Origin: Agromyces hippuratus
GTDB lineage: Bacteria > Actinomycetota > Actinomycetes > Actinomycetales > Microbacteriaceae
Length of the DNA stretch: 64,000 nt
Reading direction: 5' to 3'
Assembly (NCBI RefSeq): GCF_013410355.1
Contig: NZ_JACCFI010000001.1
Location: forward strand, 2,790,001-2,854,000
Below the pieces are notes generated by a model. It worked only from the letters and a program-made list of their open reading frames with translations. It searched no databases and was not told the origin of the DNA. Below are positions 40,824 to 49,080 of this stretch, one piece after another. The translations under genes were made by a program, and so were the position numbers. Position 1 is the first letter of the stretch, and the number at the start of each line of letters is the position of its first letter.

Positions 40824-42385
40824 GCCGGCACCCGCCGCACCTCGGGCTCGGCCATCGGGCCGGCGCCGCGCTCGCCGCGCAGCGCCTTCGCCACGAGCTC
40901 GGCGCTGATGAGGCACATCGGCAGGCCGATGCCGGGCACGGTGGTCGCTCCGGCGAAGTACAGGTCCCGCACCGTGCTCGATGCGGTGCGCCCCCGCAGG
41001 AAGGCGCTCTGGCGCAGCACGTGCGCCGGTCCGAGCGCCGAGCCGCGCCACGAGTTGAGGTCGGACTCGAAGTCGCCCGGGCCGATGGTGCGGCGCACCA
41101 CGACTCGGTCCGCGAGGTCGGGCACGCCCGCCCACGCCGCGATCTGGGCGATCGCGGCGTCGGCGATGCGCTCGACCGATGCATCACCGCCGCCGTCGAT
41201 GCCCCCGCGGCCGATCGCCGGGTCGGCGGGCACCGGCACGAGCACGAAGAGGTTCTCGTGACCCGGCGGTGCCGCCGACGGGTCGGTCGCGCTCGCCCGG
41301 CACACGTAGAGCGACGCCGGGTCGGGCACCGAGGGCGAGTCGCCGAAGATGCGATCGAAGTTCGCCGCCCAGTCCTCGGTGAACAGCAGCGTGTGATGCA
41401 GCAGTTGCGGCAGGTCGCCGTGCACACCGAGCATCACGAGCACCGCGCCCGGGCCGGGGTCGGCTCGGCGCCACGAGGCATCCGATCGGCTTCGCGACTC
41501 GGGAGGCAGCAGGGCCGTCTCGGTGTGGTGCAGGTCGGCGGCCGAGACGACGAGGTCGACCTCGACCTCGTGCGCCGCGCCATCCCGATCGACGTGGACG
41601 ATGCCGCGCGCCGCGCCCGACTCCACGGTGATGCTCGTGACGCGGGCGTCCGTCACGATGCGGGCCCCGGCCCGCCGCGCCAGTCGGGCGACGCTGTCGA
41701 TGACCTCGCGGAAGCCGCCCTGCGGGTAGAAGACCCCGTCGTCGAGGTCGAAGTGGCTCATCAGGTGGTAGAGGCTCGGAGCGGCCGACGGCGAGGTGCC
41801 GAGGAACACGGCGGGGTAGCCGAGCACCTTGCGCAGGCGATCGTCGCTGAAGCTGCCGGCGATGAACCGGTCGAGCGGCTGCAGCAGCAGGCGGCCCAGG
41901 CGGCCGAGACGCCGCAGCACCGGCGGCACGAGCAGGGTGCCCGGCGAGGAGAAGTCGTTGTAGAGGAAGTGGTCGAGCGCGAGACGCGTCGTCTCCTCGG
42001 CGGAGTCGAGGTAGTGCTCGAGGCGTCGCCCGGCGCCGGGCTCGATCGCCTCGAACGCCGCAGCGGATGCCTCCCGGTCGGCCACGAGGTCGAGCGGCTC
42101 CGTCCGGCCCTCGAAGAAGACCCGGTAACCCGGCTCGAGCCGTACGAGGTCGAGCTCGGCAGCGGCGCTCGTGCCCATCAGCCGGTAGAAGTGCTCGAAC
42201 ACCTCGGGCATGAGGTACCACGACGGCCCGGTGTCGAAGCGGAAGCCGCGGGCGTCCCACCGTCCGGCGCGACCGCCGACGCCGTCGTGCGCCTCGTAGA
42301 CCGTGACCTCGTGCCCGTCGCGGGCCAGCAGCGCCGCGGTGGCGAGGCCGGCGATACCGCCCCCGACGACCGCCACCCGGCTCAT
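40820..42385 (-). CDS. crtI: Phytoene desaturase
   Basis: A 521-aa FAD-dependent desaturase converting phytoene to lycopene. Seen: the dinucleotide fold VAVVGGGIAGLATAALLARDGHEVTVYEA, GGRAGRWDARGFRFDTGPSWYLMP, and the C-terminal bacterial-type phytoene dehydrogenase signature around LYFAGATTVPGIGLPMCLISAELVAKAL. Length fits the CrtI family. It lies in the carotenoid operon between crtB and the cyclase subunits, with four-base overlaps on both sides, matching the biosynthetic order. Confidence 0.94.
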   Translation of the reverse strand: MSRVAVVGGGIAGLATAALLARDGHEVTVYEAHDGVGGRAGRWDARGFRFDTGPSWYLMPEVFEHFYRLMGTSAAAELDLVRLEPGYRVFFEGRTEPLDLVADREASAAAFEAIEPGAGRRLEHYLDSAEETTRLALDHFLYNDFSSPGTLLVPPVLRRLGRLGRLLLQPLDRFIAGSFSDDRLRKVLGYPAVFLGTSPSAAPSLYHLMSHFDLDDGVFYPQGGFREVIDSVARLARRAGARIVTDARVTSITVESGAARGIVHVDRDGAAHEVEVDLVVSAADLHHTETALLPPESRSRSDASWRRADPGPGAVLVMLGVHGDLPQLLHHTLLFTEDWAANFDRIFGDSPSVPDPASLYVCRASATDPSAAPPGHENLFVLVPVPADPAIGRGGIDGGGDASVERIADAAIAQIAAWAGVPDLADRVVVRRTIGPGDFESDLNSWRGSALGPAHVLRQSAFLRGRTASSTVRDLYFAGATTVPGIGLPMCLISAELVAKALRGERGAGPMAEPEVRRVPA

Positions 42386-43314
42386 GCCGGTGCCCCGGGC
42401 AGCGGTGCCCGATCGGCCGCGGGCGTGGGCGTGGCGGCCGGGCGTCGCGGCCGCGTGCCGGCGGCTCTGGCGAGCAGCACGAGCTTCTGCGGCGTCGGCA
42501 CCCTGATCCTGGTCGTGAGCAGCTCGCGCGCCGGTGTGCGGCGGAGCCGCGCCGACAGGGCGGAGAACAGGGCGTGTGCGGCGGCGACGGCCCTGCGGCA
42601 TCCGCTCGGCAGCTCGGCGATCACCTCGCCGGCGATCGCGAGGTCGCGATCGAGGTCGTCGAGCAGCCTCAGCTTGTCGGCCTCGCTCAGACGTGCGGGG
42701 TCGATGCCGGGGAAGTAGCGGCGGCCGAGGGAACCGTAGTCGTCGGCGAGATCGCGCAGGAAGTTCACCTTCTGGAACGCGGCGCCGAGGTGGCGGGCGC
42801 CGCGCTGCCAGCGCGCGTCGCGCTCGGCGTCGTCGGGAAGTCCCTCGCTGAAGGCACGCAGGCACATGAGCCCGACGACCTCGGCCGAGCCGTGGATGTA
42901 CTCGCGAAGCTCGGCTTCGTCGAAGTCCACCGGGTCGAGGTCGCGCCGCATCGACGCGAAGAACGGTCGGGTCAGCTCGCGCCCGAACCCCGTGGTGCGT
43001 GCGGTTCGTGCGAAGGCGTGCACGACGAGGTTCGAGCTGTACCCGCGCGCGATCGCCTGCTCGGTCTCGACCTCGAGGGCGTCGAGCATCGCACGCCGCT
43101 CATCGGGTGCCAGCCCCGCCTCCTCGGCGGGGCCGTCGACGATCTCGTCGGCGATGCGCACGAGCGCGTATACATCGGCCAGGTGATCGCGCACGGTGCG
43201 CGAGCACAGGCGGCTCGCGAGTCCGAAGGAGGTGGAGTAGTGCGAGATCACCTGGGCTGAGCCGAGGTGCGCGGTGCGGTCGTAGAGCGCGAGCCCGGTC
43301 GGTGCCGCGGTCAT
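42382..43314 (-). CDS. crtB: Phytoene synthase
   Basis: A 310-aa squalene/phytoene synthase that condenses two geranylgeranyl diphosphates. Seen: YSTSFGLASRLC at the N-terminus, the first Asp-rich motif RIADEIVDG, the YIHGSAEVVGLMCL signature, and the second motif NFLRDLADDYGSLGRRYFP. The C-terminal ~25 residues are Pro/Ala/Arg-rich and probably disordered. Its ATG overlaps the crtE stop and its stop overlaps the crtI start (both ATGA). Confidence 0.94.
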   Translation of the reverse strand: MTAAPTGLALYDRTAHLGSAQVISHYSTSFGLASRLCSRTVRDHLADVYALVRIADEIVDGPAEEAGLAPDERRAMLDALEVETEQAIARGYSSNLVVHAFARTARTTGFGRELTRPFFASMRRDLDPVDFDEAELREYIHGSAEVVGLMCLRAFSEGLPDDAERDARWQRGARHLGAAFQKVNFLRDLADDYGSLGRRYFPGIDPARLSEADKLRLLDDLDRDLAIAGEVIAELPSGCRRAVAAAHALFSALSARLRRTPARELLTTRIRVPTPQKLVLLARAAGTRPRRPAATPTPAADRAPLPGAPA

Positions 43315-44375
43315 CGTGCACGCTCCGCGCAGATGCCGGCGGTGACGGTCAGCGCCTCGTGCAGGTCGTGCGGCAGCTGCGCCGCCGCGATCGCATCGAC
43401 CGCGGCGGTGCAACGCGCATCGATGAGTCGTTCGACGCGGTCGCGGGCCCCGCTCGACTCGATCGCCCGGCGGAGTCGCGCCGCCCCGGCGTCGTCGAGT
43501 TCGGGGCTCCCGAACCCGTGGGCGGCGCGACTCCAGTCCGGGTGCACGCGGGCATACGCGATGAGCAGGGTCTCCTTGCCCTCGCGGAGGTCGGAGAGCA
43601 CCGACTTGCCGGTGAGCTCCGCCGAGCCGAAGACGCCGAGCACGTCGTCGCGCAGCTGGAACGCGACGCCGAGGTGGCGGCCGATCTCGCCGAGCCGTTC
43701 GACCGCGGCGGCGGATGCCCCGCCGAGCACCGCCCCCGCCTGGAGCGGTGCGCTGAACGAGTACGACGCGGTCTTGTTCTCGATCATGGCGAGGATGTCG
43801 CGCTCGTCGGGGGCGGCGCCGGCTTGCCGCACGTCGGCGTGCTCGCCCGCGGCCGCGAGGAAGACGCATTCGTCGACGATCTCGAGCACCGAGGCGCGGA
43901 CGGACCGCGGTGCCTCGAGCTCGGCGACGACTCGCAGCGCGCCGGCGATCAGCAGGTCGCCGGCGAGAATGGCGGATGCCTCGCCGTAGTCGTTCGCCCG
44001 ATCGACCGGCAGCCCCCGGCCGACCCCGTCGAGCGCGAAGTGGCCGGCGACGTTGGGTGCGCCCCGTCGCACGAGATCGTGGTCGATCACGTCGTCGTGC
44101 ATGAGGAACGCGGTGTGCAGGAGCTCGAACGCCGAGGCCAGTCTCACCGACTCCGCCGTGCCCGAGCCGGCGAACGCGGCGTGGGCGGCGAGCACGAGCT
44201 CGGGACGGATGCGCTTGCCGCCGGCGGCGCCGTCGCGGGCGGCAACCCAGAGCCGCACGTATTCGTCGCCGTGGCGCGCCGCGCGTTCGAGCTGTCGGGC
44301 GAAGTAGTCGTCGAGGAACTCCGAGACGGCGACGCCGTCGCGGTCGATTCGTCGATCGAGGGTCGCGCCGATCAT
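43311..44375 (-). CDS. crtE: Geranylgeranyl diphosphate synthase
   Basis: A 354-aa class I isoprenyl diphosphate synthase. Seen: GKRIRPELVLAAHAAF, the first Asp-rich motif in LMHDDVIDHD followed by RRGAPN, a GDLLIAGA helix, and the second motif region AFQLRDDVLGVFG, in which the canonical DDxxD is reduced to DDVLG, as is common in actinobacterial enzymes. It supplies the C20 precursor to crtB; the longer prenyl donors for crtEb come from dimethylallyl diphosphate. The ATG overlaps the idi stop. Confidence 0.92.
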   Translation of the reverse strand: MIGATLDRRIDRDGVAVSEFLDDYFARQLERAARHGDEYVRLWVAARDGAAGGKRIRPELVLAAHAAFAGSGTAESVRLASAFELLHTAFLMHDDVIDHDLVRRGAPNVAGHFALDGVGRGLPVDRANDYGEASAILAGDLLIAGALRVVAELEAPRSVRASVLEIVDECVFLAAAGEHADVRQAGAAPDERDILAMIENKTASYSFSAPLQAGAVLGGASAAAVERLGEIGRHLGVAFQLRDDVLGVFGSAELTGKSVLSDLREGKETLLIAYARVHPDWSRAAHGFGSPELDDAGAARLRRAIESSGARDRVERLIDARCTAAVDAIAAAQLPHDLHEALTVTAGICAERAR

Positions 44376-44935
44376 GATGCGATGGCCTCGCGCCGGTCGA
44401 GGGAGCCTCCGAGGAACGGAAGCAGTTGCGCCTGCAGCACGAACCACGGGCTGAACGCCCACGGAGCGTGTTCGATGGCGGAGGCGAGTCGTCGCGGAGA
44501 CACCCATGCGAAATCCATGACCTCGCCCGGGTGCGGCTCGAGATCCGAGGCCGCATACGCCGTGTACACGGGGCAGAGCTCGTTCTCGACGAGCCCCGAG
44601 GCATCCGTCGCCCGGTAGTGGAAGAACGGGAGCACCGGCTCGATGCCATCGAGCAGGAGTCCGAGTTCGAACTCGCCGCGGCGGCGGATCGCGTGGACCA
44701 GGGTCTCCGCGGGCGCCGGATGGCCGCAGAACGAGTTGGTCCAGACCCCCGGCCAGGTCTGCTTCGAGAGCGCGCGGCGGGTCACGAGGAGTTCCTCGCG
44801 CTCATTGAACACGTGGCACGAGAAGGCGAGGTGACGCGCGGTGTCTGCGCCGTGCACGCTCGACTTCGGCGCCCGGCCGATGGCCCGGCCGTCGGCGTCG
44901 AGCAGGACGACCTCTTCGATGTCGCTGAGGGTCAT
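44372..44935 (-). CDS. idi: Isopentenyl-diphosphate delta-isomerase (type I)
   Basis: A 187-aa enzyme interconverting isopentenyl and dimethylallyl diphosphate. Seen: TWPGVWTNSFCGHPAPAET with the catalytic Cys, a Nudix-like segment AIRRRGEFELG, and ENELCPVYTAY with the catalytic Glu. Its presence at the head of a C50-carotenoid operon makes sense because crtEb consumes two extra dimethylallyl units per molecule. GGAG lies a few bases before the ATG. It is the promoter-proximal gene, reading away from the divergent MarR regulator. Confidence 0.94.
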   Translation of the reverse strand: MTLSDIEEVVLLDADGRAIGRAPKSSVHGADTARHLAFSCHVFNEREELLVTRRALSKQTWPGVWTNSFCGHPAPAETLVHAIRRRGEFELGLLLDGIEPVLPFFHYRATDASGLVENELCPVYTAYAASDLEPHPGEVMDFAWVSPRRLASAIEHAPWAFSPWFVLQAQLLPFLGGSLDRREAIAS

Positions 44936-44962
44936 GATGACTCCACTCGGTGTCTGCTGCTT

Positions 44963-45008
44963 TGGCTAGTAGTTAGCTTAGCGAGAAATATACATCACTG
45001 GCTAGAAT
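44963..45008. promoter_or_regulatory. Divergent crt/marR promoter-operator region
   Basis: The crt operon -10 is TATATT on the minus strand (44987-44992). The marR -10 is TAGAAT (45003-45008), ending 6 nt before its ATG. The palindrome GCTAGTAGTTAGC (44965-44977) lies just downstream of the crt -10. The motif TGGCTAG occurs at 44963-44969 and again at 44999-45005, overlapping the marR -10. Repressor binding would affect both promoters. Confidence 0.6.
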
Positions 45009-45014
45009 CAAGCC

Positions 45015-45566
45015 ATGGCAACTGAGCGGGATGGGCGGCACGACATCGCGGCCGCGATGCACGACCCCCGCATCTCCGACCACGACGAAGAGCTCGTCGA
45101 CCGTGCGGGCCTCGACGATGAGCAGGTCGACCAGATCGTGCGCGTCATGCAGAGCCTGCGCGGCTGGCACGAGGCCGAGCGCCGCATGAGCGAAGCGTCG
45201 AGCCGCTACATGAAGCTGAACCCCACCGACATGCGCGCCCTGCGTTTCCTCATCGCCGCCCGCAACCAGGGCGAGATCGCCACCCCTGGCGCGATCAGCG
45301 AGTACCTCGGCATCTCGAGCGCGTCCACGACCAAGCTCCTCGACCGTCTCGAGCGCGGCGGCCACATCGTGCGCGCGCCGCACCCGAGCGATCGGCGCGC
45401 GCTCGCCATCTCGGTGACCGACCCCACCCGCATCGTGGCGCGGGAGTCGGTGGGTCGCTTGCACGCTCGACGCTTCGACGCGGCGGCGGCGCTGACCTCC
45501 GACGAGCGCGAAGTCGTGATCCGCTTCCTCGACGCGCTCACCGCGACCGAGCGCGATCACGACTGA
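45015..45566 (+). CDS. MarR family regulator, CrtR-like (carotenoid operon)
   Basis: A 183-aa MarR regulator. A 40-residue N-terminal extension precedes the MarR core: LNPTDMRALRFLIAARNQGEIATPGAISEYLGISSASTTKLLDRLERGGHIVRAPHPSDRRALAISVTD, containing the recognition helix and the conserved DxR wing (PSDRRA). It is divergent from the idi-crt operon. In Corynebacterium glutamicum a divergent MarR protein, CrtR, represses the crt operon and responds to geranylgeranyl diphosphate; orthology is inferred from position and family. The ATG follows a TAGAAT -10 box by 6 nt (leaderless). Confidence 0.87.
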   Translation: MATERDGRHDIAAAMHDPRISDHDEELVDRAGLDDEQVDQIVRVMQSLRGWHEAERRMSEASSRYMKLNPTDMRALRFLIAARNQGEIATPGAISEYLGISSASTTKLLDRLERGGHIVRAPHPSDRRALAISVTDPTRIVARESVGRLHARRFDAAAALTSDEREVVIRFLDALTATERDHD

Positions 45567-45572
45567 GCGCGA

Positions 45573-46040
45573 TCAGCGCTGGGGCGGTTCGCCGTCCGCC
45601 GTCGGCGGAGCCGCACGCTCCCAGGACGCGACCGGCCCGTCGACGACCACGAAGAGCGGGTGGGCGTCGGGCAGTTCGACGCCGCCCCACTGCGCGGCCA
45701 GTTCGGGGCTCCTCGCCGACAGCTTCCGCAGCAGGTGCTCCCACTCGAACGCGAGCTGCCCGCTCGTCACTTCGAGGCGCAGTGCGGGGTCGCTCCGCCG
45801 GTGCACCTTGCTCCCATCGAAGCGGTAGCCGCGGGCGGCCGCCTCGTCGGCGATGCCGGCGAGGTGATCGCCGATCGCGCCGAGCGGATCGGGCACCGCA
45901 CGGAACCGCTCGAGCTGCGGGTGCCGGGTGTAACCCCGGGTCGCGCCCTCGAGCACGGCCTGCGCGAGCAGCGTCTCGCGCCAGCACGCCGTGAGCCCCT
46001 GGCGATCGAGGTAACGCGGATGCAGCGACCAGATCCTCAT
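45573..46040 (-). CDS. Pyrimidine dimer DNA glycosylase/endonuclease V family protein
   Basis: A 155-aa protein beginning MRIWSLHPRYLDRQGLTACWRETLLAQAVL, the conserved opening of the PF03013-type pyrimidine dimer glycosylase family, followed by GATRGYTRHPQLERFRAVPDPLGAIG. Phage T4 DenV, the founding enzyme, cuts UV dimers with an N-terminal amine nucleophile; whether this shorter relative does so is inference. A minus-strand TACGCT -10 ends 6 nt before the ATG at 46040, supporting this start over an upstream in-frame one. It converges on the MarR gene. Confidence 0.82.
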   Translation of the reverse strand: MRIWSLHPRYLDRQGLTACWRETLLAQAVLEGATRGYTRHPQLERFRAVPDPLGAIGDHLAGIADEAAARGYRFDGSKVHRRSDPALRLEVTSGQLAFEWEHLLRKLSARSPELAAQWGGVELPDAHPLFVVVDGPVASWERAAPPTADGEPPQR

Positions 46041-46046
46041 CCGAGA

Positions 46047-46052
46047 AGCGTA
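46047..46052 (-). promoter_or_regulatory. Leaderless -10 box for the endonuclease V-like gene
   Basis: TACGCT on the minus strand, ending 6 nt before the ATG at 46040. Confidence 0.5.
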
Positions 46053-46142
46053 CGTGCCCGATCCATCCGTTCCGATGCTCCGCAACCCGGGGCATCCGTC
46101 GTCTCTTTTGGCCGATCACGCGGAAAGGGGGAGACTGGTGGC

Positions 46143-46880
46143 ATGTCTTCCCCCGCTGCCGAAGCGGCAGCCGACGCGCTCCGTCCCGAATCCGAAACCG
46201 CCGATTCTCCCGAGGGCTTCACGGTATTCGCCGTGTTCCGCCGCGATCCGGCGAGGCCAGACGACTACGACGGCCACGACGTGCGTCGTGTCGTCCAAGA
46301 GCTCGACGGGGTCATCTCGCTCGTCGAGAACGAAGGGGTCACCCTTCGCGGCATCTACGACGTCTCGGGCCTCCGCGCCGATGCCGACGTCATGCTGTGG
46401 CTGCACGGCCCGACGGCCGAGGGACTGCAGTGGGCGCTCCGCGAGCTCCGCCGCGCGCGTATCCTGAAGCACCTGCTGCCGACGTGGAACGCCATGGGCG
46501 TGCATCGCGACGCCGAGTTCAACAAGTCGCACGTGCCCGGCTTCCTCCGCGGCATCGAGCCCAAGTCGTGGCTCACCGTCTACCCCTTCGTGCGCAGCTA
46601 CGAGTGGTACCTCCTGCCCGCCGAGGAGCGCAGCCGCATGCTCGCCGACCACGGCCGCAAGGGCGCCGCGTTCCGCGGTGCCATCGCCAACACCGTCAGC
46701 GCCTTCGCGCTCGGCGACTACGAGTGGCTGCTGCCCATCGAATCCGACGAGCTCACCGAGCTCGTCGACCTCATGCGCGAACTCCGCGCCACCGACGCCC
46801 GTCGCCACGTGCGTGAAGAGGTGCCCTTCTACACTGGCCGCCGCATCACGACCGCCGAGCTCGTGGAGGTGCTGCAGTAA
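46143..46880 (+). CDS. hemQ: Coproheme decarboxylase (HemQ/ChdC)
   Basis: A 245-aa chlorite-dismutase-family protein that oxidatively decarboxylates coproheme to heme b, the last step of the coproporphyrin-dependent pathway. Seen: FTVFAVFRRD in the first ferredoxin-like half, DVSGLRADADVMLWLHGP, YPFVRSYEWYLLPAEERSRMLADHGRKGA (a strongly conserved family block) and FALGDYEWLLPIESDEL. The start at 46143 lies 6 nt after GAGACT and also follows AAGGGGGAG. It opens a tightly packed operon with hemH, hemC and hemD. Confidence 0.93.
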   Translation: MSSPAAEAAADALRPESETADSPEGFTVFAVFRRDPARPDDYDGHDVRRVVQELDGVISLVENEGVTLRGIYDVSGLRADADVMLWLHGPTAEGLQWALRELRRARILKHLLPTWNAMGVHRDAEFNKSHVPGFLRGIEPKSWLTVYPFVRSYEWYLLPAEERSRMLADHGRKGAAFRGAIANTVSAFALGDYEWLLPIESDELTELVDLMRELRATDARRHVREEVPFYTGRRITTAELVEVLQ

Positions 46881-48130
46881 TGGCCGCGGTCAACCTGGGC
46901 TCGGATGCCGCGTCCGCACCCGCTCGCGGCCGCAAGCCGGCCCCCGCGGCATCCGCACCATGCGCCCTCGGGGCGATCGTGCCGGGCGCGACCCCGGCAG
47001 CGCAGGGCGGGCCGGCGCACGTGACCGAGCCCGTCGCCTACGACGCCATCCTGCTCGCCGGCTTCGGCGGACCCGAGGGGCAGGACGACGTCATCCCGTT
47101 CCTGCGGAACGTCACGAGCGGCCGCGGCATCCCCGACGAGCGCCTCGAAGAGGTCGCCCACCACTACCGCCACTTCGGCGGCACGAGCCCCATCAACCAG
47201 CAGAACCGCGAGCTGAAGGCCGCGCTCGAGGCCGAACTCGCGAACCGCGGCATCGACCTTCCCGTCTACTGGGGCAACCGCAACTGGGACCCCTACCTCA
47301 ACGACGCGCTCGCCGAGGCGAAGGCCGCAGGTCACACGAAGCTCATCGCCATCGCGACGAGCGCCTACAGCTCGTACTCGAGCTGCCGGCAGTACCGCGA
47401 GGACTTCGCGGATGCGCTCGCCGACACCGGCCTCGGCGACGAGGTGCAGATCGACAAGGTGCGGCAGTTCTTCGATCATCCCGGTTTCGTCGCCCCGTTC
47501 GTCGAGGGCGTGCGCGACGGGCTCGCGGGTCTCGAGGCGTCCGGCGAGCTGAATCGCACCACCGAGATCGAGGTGCTCTTCGCGACGCACTCGATCCCGT
47601 CGACCGATGCCGCCAAGTCCGGGCCCGCCGAGCGCGGCTTCGGCGAGGGCGGCGCGTACGCCGCGCAGCACCGTGCGGTCGCCGAGGTCGTCATGGCCAA
47701 GGCCGGGGCGGCGGATGTCCCGTGGCAGCTCGTCTACCAGTCGCGCAGCGGCCCTCCATCGATGCCGTGGCTCGAGCCCGACATCAACGACGCGATCGAG
47801 GAGCTGCCCGCAGCGGGCCGCAAGGCCGTCGTGATCGTGCCGCTCGGCTTCGTGAGCGACCACATGGAGGTGCTCTGGGACCTCGACAACGAGGCGCTCG
47901 AGACCGCGGAGCAGCAGGGCCTCGCGGCCGTGCGGGTGCCGACGCCCGGCACGCACCCGGCCTACGTCGCCGGACTCGTCGACCTCGTGCTCGAGCGTGT
48001 CAACGGCACGCCGGTCGCCGAGCGACCCGCCGAGACCGAGCTCGGTCCCTGGTACGACGTGTGTCGTCCCGGGTGCTGCGAGAACGTCCGCCTCGGGTTC
48101 CGGCCCGCGCTCGCAGGGATCGCACCATGA
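46880..48130 (+). CDS. hemH: Coproporphyrin ferrochelatase
   Basis: A 416-aa ferrochelatase inserting Fe2+ into coproporphyrin III. An Ala/Pro-rich N-terminal extension (~50 residues) precedes AILLAGFGGPEGQDDVIPFLRNVTSGRGIP. SPINQQNRELKAALEAEL, LFATHSIPSTD with the catalytic His, and VIVPLGFVSDHMEVLWDLDNEA with the conserved Glu follow. The C-terminal Cys cluster (DVCRPGCCENV), with an internal Cys in YSSCRQY, matches the [2Fe-2S] cluster ligands of actinobacterial ferrochelatases. Its ATG overlaps the hemQ stop (TAATG). Confidence 0.94.
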   Translation: MAAVNLGSDAASAPARGRKPAPAASAPCALGAIVPGATPAAQGGPAHVTEPVAYDAILLAGFGGPEGQDDVIPFLRNVTSGRGIPDERLEEVAHHYRHFGGTSPINQQNRELKAALEAELANRGIDLPVYWGNRNWDPYLNDALAEAKAAGHTKLIAIATSAYSSYSSCRQYREDFADALADTGLGDEVQIDKVRQFFDHPGFVAPFVEGVRDGLAGLEASGELNRTTEIEVLFATHSIPSTDAAKSGPAERGFGEGGAYAAQHRAVAEVVMAKAGAADVPWQLVYQSRSGPPSMPWLEPDINDAIEELPAAGRKAVVIVPLGFVSDHMEVLWDLDNEALETAEQQGLAAVRVPTPGTHPAYVAGLVDLVLERVNGTPVAERPAETELGPWYDVCRPGCCENVRLGFRPALAGIAP

Positions 48131-49080
48131 CCCCGGTCATCCGTGTCGGCACCCGGGGCAGCGCACTCGCGATGGCCCAGACCCGCCAGATCTCCGAGCG
48201 GCTCGCCAAGGCCGCGAAGGCCGAGATCGAGCTCGTGCCGATCACCACGCAGGGCGACACCTCGCGGGCATCGCTCGCCTCGATCGGCGGCACGGGCGTG
48301 TTCGCCGCCGCGCTCCGCGAGGCGCTCCTCGCCGGGGAGTGCGACGTCGTCGTGCACTCCCTGAAAGACCTGCCGACCGCCGAGCACGAGGGACTGCGCC
48401 TCGGCGCGGTGCCGAAGCGCGCCGATGCGCGCGACGCGCTCTGCGCCCGCGACGGGTTCACGATCGCGACGCTGCCCGAGGGCGCCCGCGTCGGCACGGG
48501 GTCGCCGCGCCGCATCGCCCAGCTCGGCGCCGTGCGCCCCGACGTGATCGCCGTCGACCTGCGCGGCAACATCGACACCCGCCTCGGCAAGGTCGAGTCG
48601 GGCGAGCTCGACGCCGTGCTGCTCGCCGCGGCGGGCCTCGGCCGGCTCGGTCGATCCGACGCGGTGACCGACCTGCTGCCGCTCGGCGACTGGCCGACGG
48701 CCCCAGGCCAGGGTGCACTGGCGATCGAGGTGCGCCGCGAGGTGGGCGACCGCGCGCTCGAACGCGCACTCGACGCCGTCGACCACACGATGACGCGTGC
48801 GACGGTGCTCGCCGAACGGCTGGTGCTCGCCGGTCTCGAGGCCGGTTGCTCGGCCCCCATCGGCGCCACGGCGTTCATGGAGGACGAACTTCTGTTCCTG
48901 TCGGCGAGCGTGTACAGTGCCGACGGGGCCCGGCGACTCGTGAGTTCGCACGCGGCCACCCCCGACAGCCGCTCGGCCGCCGACCTGGCGGATGCGGCAC
49001 GCGACCTCGCCGAACGCGTCGTCGCGGAACTCCTCGGCAACGGCGCCGCTGATCTTGCACCACCAGAGGAGTCGCTGTGA
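48127..49080 (+). CDS. hemC: Hydroxymethylbilane synthase (porphobilinogen deaminase)
   Basis: A 317-aa enzyme that polymerises four porphobilinogens. Seen: VGTRGSALAMAQTRQI, VVHSLKDLPT, GTGSPRRIAQLGAVRPDV, and the dipyrromethane cofactor attachment residue Cys241 in GLEAGCSAPIGATA. APGQGALAIEVRR is the conserved domain-2 block. It starts inside the hemH stop (ATGA) and ends inside the hemD start (GTGA). Confidence 0.95.
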   Translation: MTPVIRVGTRGSALAMAQTRQISERLAKAAKAEIELVPITTQGDTSRASLASIGGTGVFAAALREALLAGECDVVVHSLKDLPTAEHEGLRLGAVPKRADARDALCARDGFTIATLPEGARVGTGSPRRIAQLGAVRPDVIAVDLRGNIDTRLGKVESGELDAVLLAAAGLGRLGRSDAVTDLLPLGDWPTAPGQGALAIEVRREVGDRALERALDAVDHTMTRATVLAERLVLAGLEAGCSAPIGATAFMEDELLFLSASVYSADGARRLVSSHAATPDSRSAADLADAARDLAERVVAELLGNGAADLAPPEESL

